Shown here one piece after another: positions 52,279-61,934 of a stretch of 64,000 bases of DNA; the first letter of the stretch is position 1; every line of letters starts with the position of its first letter. Source of the stretch: VYFG01 sp965221795. Lineage in GTDB: Bacteria > Pseudomonadota > Gammaproteobacteria > Arenicellales > Poriferihabitantaceae. The stretch is from NCBI GenBank assembly GCA_965221795.1, contig OZ244914.1, positions 2,418,001 to 2,482,000 on the forward strand, written 5' to 3'. The notes beneath the pieces are model-generated. The model had not been told where the DNA came from, did no database searches, and saw nothing but the letters and a program-made list of their open reading frames with translations. Made by a program: the position numbers and the translations under genes.

Positions 52279-53070
52279 CTACCAGTCATTGCGCAATTCG
52301 CGCAGTTTCAGGAAAATGGTACGAGTATCGGGAGTCGAGCCGATTTCCGGAAAGTCTTCCTGCAGCCTGGCGATCACCTCGGGATTCGCCAGCCGGAAAA
52401 ACGTATTGATTTCTTTCTCCTGCCCCAGGGTAGTGACCATCGCATGGGCGGGGTCCAGGTTCGGGTTGGACTCCAGCAGTTCCCTGGCCTGCCGATTCCC
52501 GGGCTCACGATCAAGGGTAAAGCGCAAATTATGCTCCAGATAGTCATGCCCGGGGTAGATGCGGGTGTGGTCGTCGAGTGGAATCAGTTGGTGGATAAAG
52601 GTTTGATAAAGTTCCTCTGGATGCCCTCCATTGTGACAGTTGCCCGCTCCGGCGTTGAACAGGGTATCACCACAGAAGAGAGCGGGATTGTCGGTTCTGG
52701 ATAACAGGCAGATATGACTTAGAGTGTGTCCGGGTGTATCCAGCACTTCCAATTCGACCCGGTTGCCTACCTTGACCACATCACCGCCTTCCAGGCCTCT
52801 GTCGATGTCCGGAATGACATCCCGGGCACCGGCATGGGCAAGTAGCTTGGCACCAGTAGCAGCAATCATCCTGGTATTGCCCCCGGTATGATCTCCATGA
52901 TGGTGGGTGTTCAAGATCTGAGTGATGTTCCAGCCCTTTACATGGGCATAATGCAGGCATTTGCGGTGATCCAGCGGGTCAATCGCCAGTGCCTCCCCGG
53001 TTTCCGGGCAGGCAATCAGGTAGTTGAAATTACGGTATGCATTACCGGTCCAGATTTGTTCGACGATCAT
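52279..53070 (-). CDS. gloB: Hydroxyacylglutathione hydrolase (glyoxalase II) family protein
   Basis: A 263-residue metallo-beta-lactamase-fold hydrolase. The metal-site motif is ILNTHHHGDHTGGN, with a further LDTPGHTLSHICL, FCGDTLFNAGAGNC and YPGHDYLEHNLRF, the glyoxalase II pattern. It hydrolyses S-lactoylglutathione in methylglyoxal (or other aldehyde) detoxification. ATG 53070 gives the usual family length; the frame continues to 53154 with an ATG at 53115. It lies last in a minus-strand run with the phosphatase and amidotransferase genes. Confidence 0.88.
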   Translation of the reverse strand: MIVEQIWTGNAYRNFNYLIACPETGEALAIDPLDHRKCLHYAHVKGWNITQILNTHHHGDHTGGNTRMIAATGAKLLAHAGARDVIPDIDRGLEGGDVVKVGNRVELEVLDTPGHTLSHICLLSRTDNPALFCGDTLFNAGAGNCHNGGHPEELYQTFIHQLIPLDDHTRIYPGHDYLEHNLRFTLDREPGNRQARELLESNPNLDPAHAMVTTLGQEKEINTFFRLANPEVIARLQEDFPEIGSTPDTRTIFLKLRELRNDW

Positions 53071-53126
53071 GGGGCTTGATGGAAGTTGTGCATTCGCAAA
53101 GTGTAACAGCTTCATCGGAAAACTGG

Positions 53127-53720
53127 TCAGCTGGGGGTGTTTTGCCAACGGCAATTGAGTTGGGCCAAATGCAATCCTCTCCGATTATCCAGTTCAAACT
53201 GATGGGGCAGTTGCCAGTGAATGGGGCGTGGAAATGGGGACATCATGTCCCATCCGCTGGCCAGGCTGATGGCAGCCCGAATCACGCCCTTGTGAGTGAC
53301 TGCAACCAGTGTGCCCGGATCTCCAGGCAGTTCTTGCAGCCACTGTTGCATACGGTTTCGCACCATCCGGGGACTTTCTCCTCCAGGTGGTTTGAGATCC
53401 AGTCCACAATCCGGTTTCAGGTTGTGTTGCCGGATTGCGGCGTTCACTTGAGGGATGGTCATGCCTTCAAAAGCGCCCCAATGCATTTCCTTCAGCAAGT
53501 CGGTTTCGATCGCATTGGGGGCACCCAAGAGAGAGGCAGTCTGGCGGCAACGGAGTAGTGGGCTGGTGAACCAAGAGGCGTTCAGCCAATACGGAGGAAT
53601 CCGCTGCTGTCGGAGGAAAATGACCGCACTGAGATCCAGTTCGATATCCCGATGTCCCTGAAGACGTCGTTGCAGATTCCAGGGGGTGGCACCATGCCGC
53701 AACAGGTAGAGACGAGTCAC
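53127..53720 (-). CDS. Histidine phosphatase family protein (phosphoglycerate-mutase-like)
   Basis: The 197-residue protein starts RLYLLRHGATPWN, where the His of the RHG motif is the phospho-acceptor, and has SPLLRCRQTASLLG and the Glu in LLKEMHWGAFEGM. The second catalytic His is in VAVTHKGVIRAAI. Family members remove phosphates from many small molecules; CobC-like and PGM-like members cannot be separated here. The start is a GTG that overlaps the ribosome-binding region just past the upstream stop, so translation is coupled to the amidotransferase gene. Confidence 0.85.
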   Translation of the reverse strand: MTRLYLLRHGATPWNLQRRLQGHRDIELDLSAVIFLRQQRIPPYWLNASWFTSPLLRCRQTASLLGAPNAIETDLLKEMHWGAFEGMTIPQVNAAIRQHNLKPDCGLDLKPPGGESPRMVRNRMQQWLQELPGDPGTLVAVTHKGVIRAAISLASGWDMMSPFPRPIHWQLPHQFELDNRRGLHLAQLNCRWQNTPS

Positions 53721-53723
53721 TCC

Positions 53724-54443
53724 TCAGGCGGCCCGACGGAAAAACCGGCTTACCCATCCCAACACTTCGTCAGATTGGGTCTCATGGTTCGCGAGCAGTT
53801 CGAAAATTTCCCGGTACTTTGATTCGCCAATCTGTTCACGACGGGAATCTGCCCGATAGGCACAGTATTCCTTGCCGAATTCCGGATGTCCCTGGATTCC
53901 CAGCATCAGATCATGATCGGTGATGATGCTGTGGGGGCAAAAATCATTGCTGGCGATGGTGCTGAAACCCGGGGGCAGCAATTCGACCTGGTCCTGGTGA
54001 ATGACGATCAGATTGAATGCCAGACTCTTTGCCTGGAGCCAGTCCGGGTTCTGGTTCAATCGTGCCTGGTGAATGCCGAAGCCCCAGCCCTTCTCGGACC
54101 GGACCGTTCTCCCCCCCAGGGCATGCGCAATCAGTTGGTGGCCGAAGCAGATACCCACTACCGGGACCCGGGTATCCCGGCAACAACGTACAAACTCCAT
54201 GGTGGCGTGAATCCAGGCAAGATCCTCGAATACACTGGCACTGGATCCCGAAATCAGGTAGCCATCATGCGCTTCCGGTTGGGACGGCAACTCATGCAGG
54301 TAGGCATTGTAGGGAGTCAGTGCAAGTGCCGGGTCTACGGCCTGCATTCCCTTGGTGAACATGTCGGAGTAATTGCCAAACTGTTCGCGACCGTCTTCCG
54401 GCACATCGTCGCAAAGTAAAAGGCCAATTTGCAGTACAGGCAT
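53724..54443 (-). CDS. Class I glutamine amidotransferase-like protein
   Basis: A 239-residue stand-alone GATase1 domain. The nucleophile Cys is in VVGICFGHQLIAHALGG, and the His-Glu pair in LGIQGHPEFGKEY. The N-terminus (PVLQIGLLLCDDVPED) and SGSSASVFEDLAWI are typical of the YfeJ/GMP-synthase-like group, whose members include gamma-glutamyl peptidases. In a genome making gamma-glutamylmethylamide a gamma-glutamyl hydrolase is a tempting idea, but untested. ATG 54443 is preferred, after GGAAAA. The histidine phosphatase follows immediately. Confidence 0.82.
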   Translation of the reverse strand: MPVLQIGLLLCDDVPEDGREQFGNYSDMFTKGMQAVDPALALTPYNAYLHELPSQPEAHDGYLISGSSASVFEDLAWIHATMEFVRCCRDTRVPVVGICFGHQLIAHALGGRTVRSEKGWGFGIHQARLNQNPDWLQAKSLAFNLIVIHQDQVELLPPGFSTIASNDFCPHSIITDHDLMLGIQGHPEFGKEYCAYRADSRREQIGESKYREIFELLANHETQSDEVLGWVSRFFRRAA

Positions 54444-54719
54444 GGTTTTCCGGGGTTCAGGTATCAAAGCAGGCCATTTCAGCTTTTAATCTTTCTAAAA
54501 TATGTTATCCGATAGCTGCCATTCAAGTATCCTGGACCCGGATTGGGTGGAAAATCTCCAGGCTCTCCACCGGCAGAAAATCCAGAAAGGGTCATGCGTA
54601 TCCGCTGATGAGGAAGTTTGCCGAATTGTGGTTTGGGTGTCACGGACCTTGTTTGCATGCGGTTCAGGAGATACCATCCACGGTGCACTTGACTACAAAC
54701 CTGAACCGGTGAATTTGAC

Positions 54720-55598
54720 ATGATGACAGGCAGTATGGTCGCCCTCGTGACTCCCATGTTTGATGATGGAAACGTGGATTTCGGCAGCCTGAAGAACTTG
54801 GTGGACTTCCACGTTGACCATGGTACCGATGCGATTGTTTCGGTCGGCACGACGGGTGAGTCGGCAACCTTGGACATCCCCGAACAGATTGAGGTCATTG
54901 CCAGAACAGTCGAATTCGTCTCTGGGCGAATTCCGGTGGTTGCCGGAACAGGGGGTAACTCCACTCGCGAAGCGCTGGAATTGACCGAACAGGCGGCAGA
55001 ACTGGATATTGCCGCTTGCCTGCTGGTCGTGCCCTACTATAACAAGCCTACCCAGGAAGGATTGTATCGGCACTTTCGTCATATCGCGGAACGGGTCCGG
55101 GTACCACAAATTCTGTATAACGTTCCCGGTCGTACCGCTCTGGACATGCACAATGATACGGTGGTTCGCCTGGCCGAGATCGACAACATTATGGGGCTGA
55201 AAGATGCCACTTCGGATCTCCCGAGAGTGGCAGACCTCCTGGATCGCTGTCCCGCAGACTTCATGCTCTATTCAGGGGAAGATGTCACTTCTCTGGCCTT
55301 CATGAAGGCCGGCGGGCATGGGTGCATTTCTGTGACTGCGAATGTCGCCCCGGCCAAAATGCATGCCATGTGCGCTGCTGCATTGGCGGGAGACCATGAG
55401 ACCGCCGACCGCTTGAACGGCGAACTGGATGGATTGCACAGAAGGCTTTTTATTGAATCGAGCCCGATTCCCTGCAAATGGGCCTTGCACCAGCTGGGTC
55501 TGATCCGGCAGGGGATCCGTCTTCCCCTGACTTGGTTGTCGGAACCATTCCACGAAACACTTCGGGATGCAATGCGTCAAGCCGGTGTCATGGATTGA
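54720..55598 (+). CDS. dapA: 4-hydroxy-tetrahydrodipicolinate synthase
   Basis: A 292-residue (beta/alpha)8 aldolase that condenses pyruvate with aspartate semialdehyde in lysine and peptidoglycan-precursor synthesis. It has GTTGESATL, VPYYNKPTQEGLYRHF, YNVPGRTALDM with the catalytic Tyr, and the Schiff-base Lys in MGLKDATSD. The ATG at 54720 or 54723 fits; both are adjacent Met codons. It is alone on its strand, with a 250-bp upstream gap that should hold its promoter. Confidence 0.95.
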   Translation: MMTGSMVALVTPMFDDGNVDFGSLKNLVDFHVDHGTDAIVSVGTTGESATLDIPEQIEVIARTVEFVSGRIPVVAGTGGNSTREALELTEQAAELDIAACLLVVPYYNKPTQEGLYRHFRHIAERVRVPQILYNVPGRTALDMHNDTVVRLAEIDNIMGLKDATSDLPRVADLLDRCPADFMLYSGEDVTSLAFMKAGGHGCISVTANVAPAKMHAMCAAALAGDHETADRLNGELDGLHRRLFIESSPIPCKWALHQLGLIRQGIRLPLTWLSEPFHETLRDAMRQAGVMD

Positions 55599-55693
55599 CC
55601 CTCCGACACTGCACCCCAGTCATTTTTTGACAGTATCGTCCGGCCCCGAACGGGTCCCTCAAGTCATATGCAGATTTCCGTGACCTCATCGGT

Positions 55694-58600
55694 ATGATTC
55701 AAATCAATGGCGCTATCGCACGGTCGGATTTTCGCAAGCAGAAAATTCTCCGACAGCTTGTGCCAAGGATTCAGGGCTTAGAGGCGCTGGAGGCAAACTT
55801 CATTCATCTGGTGCATCTTGTCCCGGGCTTGACGCTGGCAGAAGAAGATCGCAATGTGCTGGAAAAGTTGCTGGATTATGGTCATGGGGTTGGTCACCTC
55901 ACTCCGCCACTGCCGTATGCTCTGCATCGGTACACAGTGCCCAGGATCGGTACCAAATCGCCTTGGTCTACCAAGGCCACGGATATCGTCCATCAGTGCG
56001 GACTCTATGCGGTGCAGCGGGTGGAACGGGGAATTCACTGGAGACTGTATTTCCGCCAGCTGTCCGAGGAGAAGCGGTTGCCGGAGCTTTCCAATGATGT
56101 GTTGAAAGGGATTTTGTTTGATCCGATGGTGGAGTCGTTGTTGGCGGACATTGTGGATGCGGTGGCATTGTTCGAAGAGAATGAACCGGCTCCCCTTGGC
56201 CAGATTGATATTCTGGGAGGGGGGCGGGAGGCACTGGATGAGGCCGATGCGAGTTACGGTTTTGCACTCAGTTCCGACGAAAAAGAGTATCTGCTGCGTC
56301 AGTTCCAAACGCTCGGACGCAATCCAACGGATGTTGAGTTGATGATGTTCGCCCAGGTTAATTCGGAGCATTGTCGGCACAAGATTTTCCATGCGAGTTG
56401 GACATTGGATGGCGAGCCTCGGGATCATTCATTGTTTTCCATGATTCGGGCGACACACGAATCCAACCCTCACGGTACGCTGGTCGCCTATGATGACAAT
56501 GCAGCAGTCTTGCAGGGACATGACTCCAGTCGATTCTATCCCGCTCCTGGGAGCCGGATTTACCAATACCGAGAGGAACAGGCGCATTTCCTTGCCAAAG
56601 TAGAGACCCACAATCACCCCACGGCAATCTCACCGTTTCCGGGTGCTGCGACGGGTTCTGGAGGGGAAATCAGAGACGAAGGTGCGACTGGGCGTGGAGG
56701 AAAGCCGAAGGCAGGGCTGGTTGGATTTGCCGTGTCCCACCTGCGCATTCCGGGGTTTCAACAGCCTTGGGAGGCAGAGGAATTCCGCCCCACCAGAATT
56801 GCTGATCCCCTGCAAATCATGCTGGAAGGACCCATTGGGGCGGCAGCCTTTCACAATGAATTTGGTCGCCCCGGCATTTGCGGGTACTTTCGTACCTTTG
56901 AGTACTCCACCGGGCAAGCCCGCCAGAGATTTGGCTATCATAAGCCCATTATGCTGGCAGGGGGGCTGGGCAATATTCGACCCCAGCACATCCGGAAGTC
57001 CACTATTCCCCCCGGAGCTCCCATTGTCGTGTTAGGTGGCCCGGCCATGCTCATCGGCATGGGGGGTGGCGCAGCTTCCAGTGTGGCAACCGGGAGCAGT
57101 TCGGAATCCCGGGACTATGCATCGGTGCAGCGGGGAAACCCGGAGATGCAGCGCCGTTGTCAGGATGTGATTGATGCCTGTTGTGCGTTGGGAGAGGAGA
57201 ATCCGATTCTTGCCATTCATGATGTGGGGGCTGGCGGATTATGTAATGCACTTCCGGAATTGGTTCATGGTTCGGGGCGTGGTGCCCGCTTCGAGCTTGA
57301 TGCCATACCCAACGATGAGCCGGGCATGTCGCCGATGCAGGTATGGTGCAATGAATCCCAGGAGCGATATGTGCTTGCGGTGGCCCCAGACCACCTCGAG
57401 GCCTTTGTTTCCATTTGCGAGCGGGAACGTTGCCTGTTCTCATGTGTGGGGGAAGCTACTGAGGATGAAGAACTGCAGCTGACCGACCGCCGCCGTACTG
57501 ATACCGGTCCGGACCTGATAGGGTTGCCCATGTCCCTACTGTTCGGGTTGCCGCCGAAAATGCACCGAGATGTCCATAGCATCGACGTTTCGCCGCCACC
57601 CCTTATGATGGAGGATCTTTCCCTGGAAACTGCATTTCATCAAGTGCTTTCGTTCCCGGCGGTCGCAGACAAGACTTTTCTGGTTACCATTGGTGATCGC
57701 AGTGTAACTGGACTGATTGCCCGGGATCAGATGGTGGGGCCTTGGCAAGTCCCAGTGGCGGATGTCGCGGTGACCTTGAGTGGATACAAGGGTGATACCG
57801 GGGAGGCAATGGCGATCGGAGAGCGAACGCCATTGGCGGTGATTGATGCCCCCGCCAGTGGTCGCATGGCCATTGGGGAAGCATTGACCAATCTTGCGGC
57901 GGCAGATATTGGCCCTGCCAGTAGGATCAAGCTGTCTGCTAACTGGATGGCGGCGGCGGATGAGCCCGGCCAGGATGCCGCACTGTACCGAACTGTAGAA
58001 GCCGTGACGAGAGAGCTGTGTCCTGGTTTGGGCATTGCCATTCCTGTCGGCAAGGACTCCATGTCTATGAAGACCCATTGGCGGGATCAGGGCCAAGATT
58101 GCCGGGTGATCGCCCCGGTTTCGTTGGTAGTGAGTGCCTTTTCGGCGGTTCGGGATGTGTCCCGGACACTGACCCCACTGATATCAGCACTGGAACAGCC
58201 TTCAGAATTGTGGTTGATTGATTTGGGAGCCGGACACAATCGACTCGGCGGTTCGGTATTGGCACAGGTGACCGGGCAGATGGGGGATAGCGTTCCGGAT
58301 GTGGATTCCAAACTGTTGAAGTCCTTTCTGGATGCGATGGAAGTAATGCGGGCAGAAGGGTTGATTCGGGCGTACCATGACCGCTCTGACGGCGGACTCG
58401 CTGCTACGTTGGCGGAAATGTGTTTCGCTTCCCGTTGTGGTCTGGTAATTGATTTGCCGGCAGGAGATCCGTTTGCCCAACTGTTCAATGAAGAGCTGGG
58501 GATGGTGGTTCAGGTATCCGGGCCATGCCAGAAGCGGTACATGCAGGTCCTGTCGGAATTTGGGCTGCGGGAATATTCCGACTTTCTGGGTCAGCCCATT

Positions 58601-59599
58601 CCCGGAAATACTCTCCAGATACGGATGGAAGGGAGAGAGTTGTTGTATATGGAAAGAAGTGCTTTACACCATTCCTGGTCTGCGGTTTCTTTTCGGATGC
58701 AGTCTCTCCGGGATCATCCTGAGTGTGCTAGGGAAGAATTTGATCGTATCCGGGACCTTGAAGACCCCGGAATCTCACCATCCTTCTCTTTTGATCCGCA
58801 ACAGTCGCCTGCAATCGTTGGCAAGGCGAAGCCTCGTATCGCTATCCTGCGGGAACAGGGCGTGAATGGACAGCTGGAAATGGCAGCGGCTTTTGATCGG
58901 GCGGGGTTCGAAGCGGTTGATTGCACGATGACCGACTTGCTCCAAGGAAAGTCGCTGGACGATTGCTGCGGCTTTGCAGCCTGCGGCGGGTTTTCCTATG
59001 GGGATGTGCTGGGCGGCGGCGGCGGCTGGGCCAAGTCGATACGGTTTAACCTCTCCTTGCGTGATCAATTCAGTCGGTTTTTTGCCCGGTCGGATACTTT
59101 TGCACTCGGCGTATGCAATGGTTGCCAGATGATGGCATCAATCCGTGAGTTGATTCCCGGTACAGAGCACTGGCCAGAATTTGTACGTAATACCTCAGAA
59201 CAGTTTGAGGCCAGATTTGTTACCGTTTCCGTCGAGTCGGATCAATCCATATTGTTCCGGAATATGGCCGGTGCACGGTTGCCGGTCTCCATTGCACATG
59301 GTGAAGGGCGGATTTGGTCAGACAGCGAGGAATGGATGGAAGCATTGGAGAGATCTGGCCAGGTGGTGCTTCGTTTCGTAGATAACCGAGGGCAGGCCAC
59401 GGAAGCCTACCCATTGAACCCCAATGGGTCCCCGGCAGGAATCACCGGACTGACCAGTACAGACGGCCGTTTCACGATTATGATGCCACATCCGGAACGG
59501 GTATTTCGTACGGTCACCAACTCATGGTATCCACCTGATTGGGGAGAATACAGCCCCTGGTTCCGTCTCTTCGTGAATGCACGCCAGTGGGTGGGTTAA
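55694..59599 (+). CDS. purL: Phosphoribosylformylglycinamidine synthase (single-chain)
   Basis: The 1301-residue fused form typical of gammaproteobacteria converts FGAR, ATP and glutamine to FGAM. Recognisable are VNSEHCRHKIFHASW, VETHNHPTAISPFPGAATGSGGEIRDE, LGGPAMLIGMGGGAASS, YHDRSDGGLAATLAEM and, from about residue 1050, a C-terminal amidotransferase with FALGVCNGCQMM (nucleophile Cys), ISIAHGEGR-like VSIAHGEGRIW and PHPERVFR. The length is normal and the frame uninterrupted. It ends 28 bp before the next gene. Confidence 0.96.
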   Translation: MIQINGAIARSDFRKQKILRQLVPRIQGLEALEANFIHLVHLVPGLTLAEEDRNVLEKLLDYGHGVGHLTPPLPYALHRYTVPRIGTKSPWSTKATDIVHQCGLYAVQRVERGIHWRLYFRQLSEEKRLPELSNDVLKGILFDPMVESLLADIVDAVALFEENEPAPLGQIDILGGGREALDEADASYGFALSSDEKEYLLRQFQTLGRNPTDVELMMFAQVNSEHCRHKIFHASWTLDGEPRDHSLFSMIRATHESNPHGTLVAYDDNAAVLQGHDSSRFYPAPGSRIYQYREEQAHFLAKVETHNHPTAISPFPGAATGSGGEIRDEGATGRGGKPKAGLVGFAVSHLRIPGFQQPWEAEEFRPTRIADPLQIMLEGPIGAAAFHNEFGRPGICGYFRTFEYSTGQARQRFGYHKPIMLAGGLGNIRPQHIRKSTIPPGAPIVVLGGPAMLIGMGGGAASSVATGSSSESRDYASVQRGNPEMQRRCQDVIDACCALGEENPILAIHDVGAGGLCNALPELVHGSGRGARFELDAIPNDEPGMSPMQVWCNESQERYVLAVAPDHLEAFVSICERERCLFSCVGEATEDEELQLTDRRRTDTGPDLIGLPMSLLFGLPPKMHRDVHSIDVSPPPLMMEDLSLETAFHQVLSFPAVADKTFLVTIGDRSVTGLIARDQMVGPWQVPVADVAVTLSGYKGDTGEAMAIGERTPLAVIDAPASGRMAIGEALTNLAAADIGPASRIKLSANWMAAADEPGQDAALYRTVEAVTRELCPGLGIAIPVGKDSMSMKTHWRDQGQDCRVIAPVSLVVSAFSAVRDVSRTLTPLISALEQPSELWLIDLGAGHNRLGGSVLAQVTGQMGDSVPDVDSKLLKSFLDAMEVMRAEGLIRAYHDRSDGGLAATLAEMCFASRCGLVIDLPAGDPFAQLFNEELGMVVQVSGPCQKRYMQVLSEFGLREYSDFLGQPIPGNTLQIRMEGRELLYMERSALHHSWSAVSFRMQSLRDHPECAREEFDRIRDLEDPGISPSFSFDPQQSPAIVGKAKPRIAILREQGVNGQLEMAAAFDRAGFEAVDCTMTDLLQGKSLDDCCGFAACGGFSYGDVLGGGGGWAKSIRFNLSLRDQFSRFFARSDTFALGVCNGCQMMASIRELIPGTEHWPEFVRNTSEQFEARFVTVSVESDQSILFRNMAGARLPVSIAHGEGRIWSDSEEWMEALERSGQVVLRFVDNRGQATEAYPLNPNGSPAGITGLTSTDGRFTIMMPHPERVFRTVTNSWYPPDWGEYSPWFRLFVNARQWVG

Positions 59600-59627
59600 A
59601 ATATCGAGCATCTTGCGGGAGGAGAGC

Positions 59628-61196
59628 ATGAACTATAAATCTCTGCCCATTGGCATCCAGGATTTCGAGACCATCCGGAGTGAGGACTTCTATTATGTCG
59701 ATAAGACTCCTCTCATCCGGCGACTTGTGGAGGATGGACGTCATTACTTCCTCTCCCGGCCCCGTCGGTTCGGCAAGAGTCTGCTGGTGAGCACGCTCAA
59801 GGCCTTGTTCGAGGGACGCAAGGAGTTGTTCGAAGGGTTGGACATCCATGATCACTGGGACTGGTCGGTTACCCATCCGGTATTGCGGATGAGCTTTGGC
59901 AGGAAGTATGACCGACCGGAGGATATTGAGCGCAACCTGAACAATCAACTGAGCCTCATCGAACATGCCGCGGGACTGAATGCCATCGGTACCGCAGGTG
60001 CGGCCCCCGAGCGCTTGCAAAGTCTTCTCTATCACCTCCACTGCACGACCGGACAACGGGCTGTGGTTCTCGTCGATGAGTATGACAAGCCGATTCTGGA
60101 CGTTTTGAATGATCCTGAGCAGGCACGCACCAACCGGGATTATCTGCGCGGCATTTACGGTATCATCAAGGATAGTGCTGAACATGTCCGTTTCGTCCTC
60201 GTCACCGGCGTGAGTATGTTTTCCAAGGTCAGCCTGTTCTCCGACATGAACAATCTCGAGGACATCAGCCTCGACCCGCATTTTGCGACGATCTGCGGCT
60301 ATACCGATGCCGATATCGACACCGTGTTTGCTCCTGAACTGGAAGGCTTGGACCGGGACATGATCCGCACTTGGTACAACGGCTACAACTGGTGCGGAGA
60401 GGTGCGACTCTACAATCCTTTCGACGTACTGCTGCTGCTGCGAAGCCGCGAGTTCCGCCCCTACTGGTTCGAGACTGGCTCACCAGCCTTCCTCTTCGAA
60501 ATACTGAAGAAGAAGTCCGTCAGTTTGAGGGAGTTGGAAAACCGGATGGTCGATCGATCGCTGGTCTCGAAGTTCGATGTGGATGCGATCGGTGCCGAGG
60601 CCTTGCTATTTCAGACCGGCTATCTGACCATCACAGGGGAGAAGCAAGAGGGGCACCGAACCGTTTACCGGTTGGACTATCCCAATCGGGAGGTCAAGCT
60701 CAGTCTGAACGACGCGTTACTGGCACATCTGGATGCACGGGATCAGGTGCCCATGGACGAGGCCCGAAACCTCCGGACTGCTCTCGAGACACAGAATTTT
60801 GAGGGCTTTGCCAAAGAGTTCCGTGCCTACTTGGCTGGTATTCCTTATCAGTGGCATATAACCGGAGACCTCTCCCGATATGAGGCTTGGTATGCCGGTC
60901 TATTGCATATGTGTTTTCGCGCCATCGGGGTAGATGTGCGGTCCGAAGAGCCCTCAAGCCGTGGTCGTGCCGATATGGTAGTGGTGACGGGTGGGCAGGT
61001 GTTTGTGCTGGAGTTCAAGATGGTGGAAACGGCCGATGGGACAGAGGCCGCGCTGAAGGCCGCTTTCACGCAGATGCGGGACCGGGGCTATGCCGAAAAG
61101 TACCTGGACCGCAAGGAGCCCATCCATCTGGTCGCGATCGCTTGCGGACGAGTAGACCGCACGCTGCTGGAAGTCCGGGTCGAATCGGTGAGATGA
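59628..61196 (+). CDS. AAA-ATPase-like domain / PD-(D/E)XK nuclease-family protein
   Basis: From ATG 59628, after GGGAGGAG, the protein has 522 residues and begins SLPIGIQDFETIRSEDFYYVDKT, the start of the 'AAA-ATPase_like' family. A P-loop-like RPRRFGKSLLVSTLKA follows near residue 45, and a Walker-B-like AVVLVDEYDKPILD near 150. The C-terminus has the PD-(D/E)XK pattern RGRADMVVVTGGQVFVLEFKM. Such proteins occur in many copies in some symbionts and anaerobes; their function is unproven. The gene follows purL directly but is clearly accessory in type. A terminator lies about 130 bp downstream. Confidence 0.85.
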   Translation: MNYKSLPIGIQDFETIRSEDFYYVDKTPLIRRLVEDGRHYFLSRPRRFGKSLLVSTLKALFEGRKELFEGLDIHDHWDWSVTHPVLRMSFGRKYDRPEDIERNLNNQLSLIEHAAGLNAIGTAGAAPERLQSLLYHLHCTTGQRAVVLVDEYDKPILDVLNDPEQARTNRDYLRGIYGIIKDSAEHVRFVLVTGVSMFSKVSLFSDMNNLEDISLDPHFATICGYTDADIDTVFAPELEGLDRDMIRTWYNGYNWCGEVRLYNPFDVLLLLRSREFRPYWFETGSPAFLFEILKKKSVSLRELENRMVDRSLVSKFDVDAIGAEALLFQTGYLTITGEKQEGHRTVYRLDYPNREVKLSLNDALLAHLDARDQVPMDEARNLRTALETQNFEGFAKEFRAYLAGIPYQWHITGDLSRYEAWYAGLLHMCFRAIGVDVRSEEPSSRGRADMVVVTGGQVFVLEFKMVETADGTEAALKAAFTQMRDRGYAEKYLDRKEPIHLVAIACGRVDRTLLEVRVESVR

Positions 61197-61323
61197 GGGC
61201 TGGGGAGGTTCCAAGGACGTTTGAAGCGGATGCTTGACAGGGCATGTCAAATGCCTCACTGGCCCTGACGATTTTCTATCAGACAAAAAATAAAACAGGG
61301 GCCGCGGAACCTCCTGGAGAAAG

Positions 61324-61347
61324 GAGGCGTTTTAGTCCGCCTCTTTT
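61324..61347 (+). terminator. Rho-independent terminator after the AAA-ATPase-like gene
   Basis: GAGGCG (61324-61329) pairs with CGCCTC (61338-61343) and is followed by TTTT. The stem is short but the T run follows directly. Confidence 0.6.
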
Positions 61348-61597
61348 CATGACTATAGATTAGGTATCTTCGCTGTTCCAGCAGAGTCTGCAGACCGTTT
61401 CCCCCAGTGTGAAAATTCAACTCGAAAACCCTGTCAGTAGTCGGATAGGATACAAACTATGGTCAAATACACCAGTTCATGCCCGATGGAATGGCTTGCC
61501 GTTCGGGAACAACCGATGGAACCCCATCAGCCAGAATACAAGACTGACATCGCCTGGCTGGCCGGAAAAGACCAGGGCAATCTGCTACAATATCAAG
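61348..61597. other. Intergenic region before the third coiled-coil gene
   Basis: No supported gene was found. The open frame of the next gene extends back to 61409, but the extension has no resemblance to the coiled-coil family, whose homology begins at 61598. Confidence 0.4.
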
Positions 61598-61846
61598 ATG
61601 GCTGAACCCACGAATCACGAACTGTCGGAACGGCTTTCCGTTCTGGAGGAGAAAATGAAGACATTGCAATCAGACCTGCAGGGAACGCTCGAACGGTTCC
61701 GGGCCGACATGGCCGACTGGAAGACCGACATGGCCAACTGGAAAACCGATATGGCCAATCGCGACAAGGAAAATCAGCGCTGGCAGATTGGATTGTGGGT
61801 GGCGGCAATCGTGATTCTCGGCTTTATCATCCGTTTCCCCGGCTAA
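61598..61846 (+). CDS. Small coiled-coil protein with C-terminal membrane anchor (third copy)
   Basis: The 82-residue protein begins MAEPTNHELSERLSVLEEK, continues as a coiled coil with the repeated unit DMADWKTDMANWKTDMANRD (about residues 37-56), and ends with KENQRWQIGLWVAAIVILGF before a short IIRFPG. The tail anchor is almost identical to those of the copies at 33470-33757 and 14310-14529, while the N-terminal half differs. ATG 61598 is chosen by homology. Function is unknown. It is next to an ATPase relic, and the other copies lie by IS elements, so the family may travel with accessory DNA. Confidence 0.7.
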   Translation: MAEPTNHELSERLSVLEEKMKTLQSDLQGTLERFRADMADWKTDMANWKTDMANRDKENQRWQIGLWVAAIVILGFIIRFPG

Positions 61847-61934
61847 GGGTCGGCAATCGGAACTTTCCGGACCGCGTCCTGGATTTTCCGCCGCCCTTGA
61901 AGCCAGCAGTAGATGGTCGGTTCCCATCGTGGGA

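Noticed and set aside
59514..60281. 255-codon minus-strand frame opposite the AAA-ATPase-like gene
   Set aside because: Antisense to clear P-loop and Walker-B-like motifs; no independent support.
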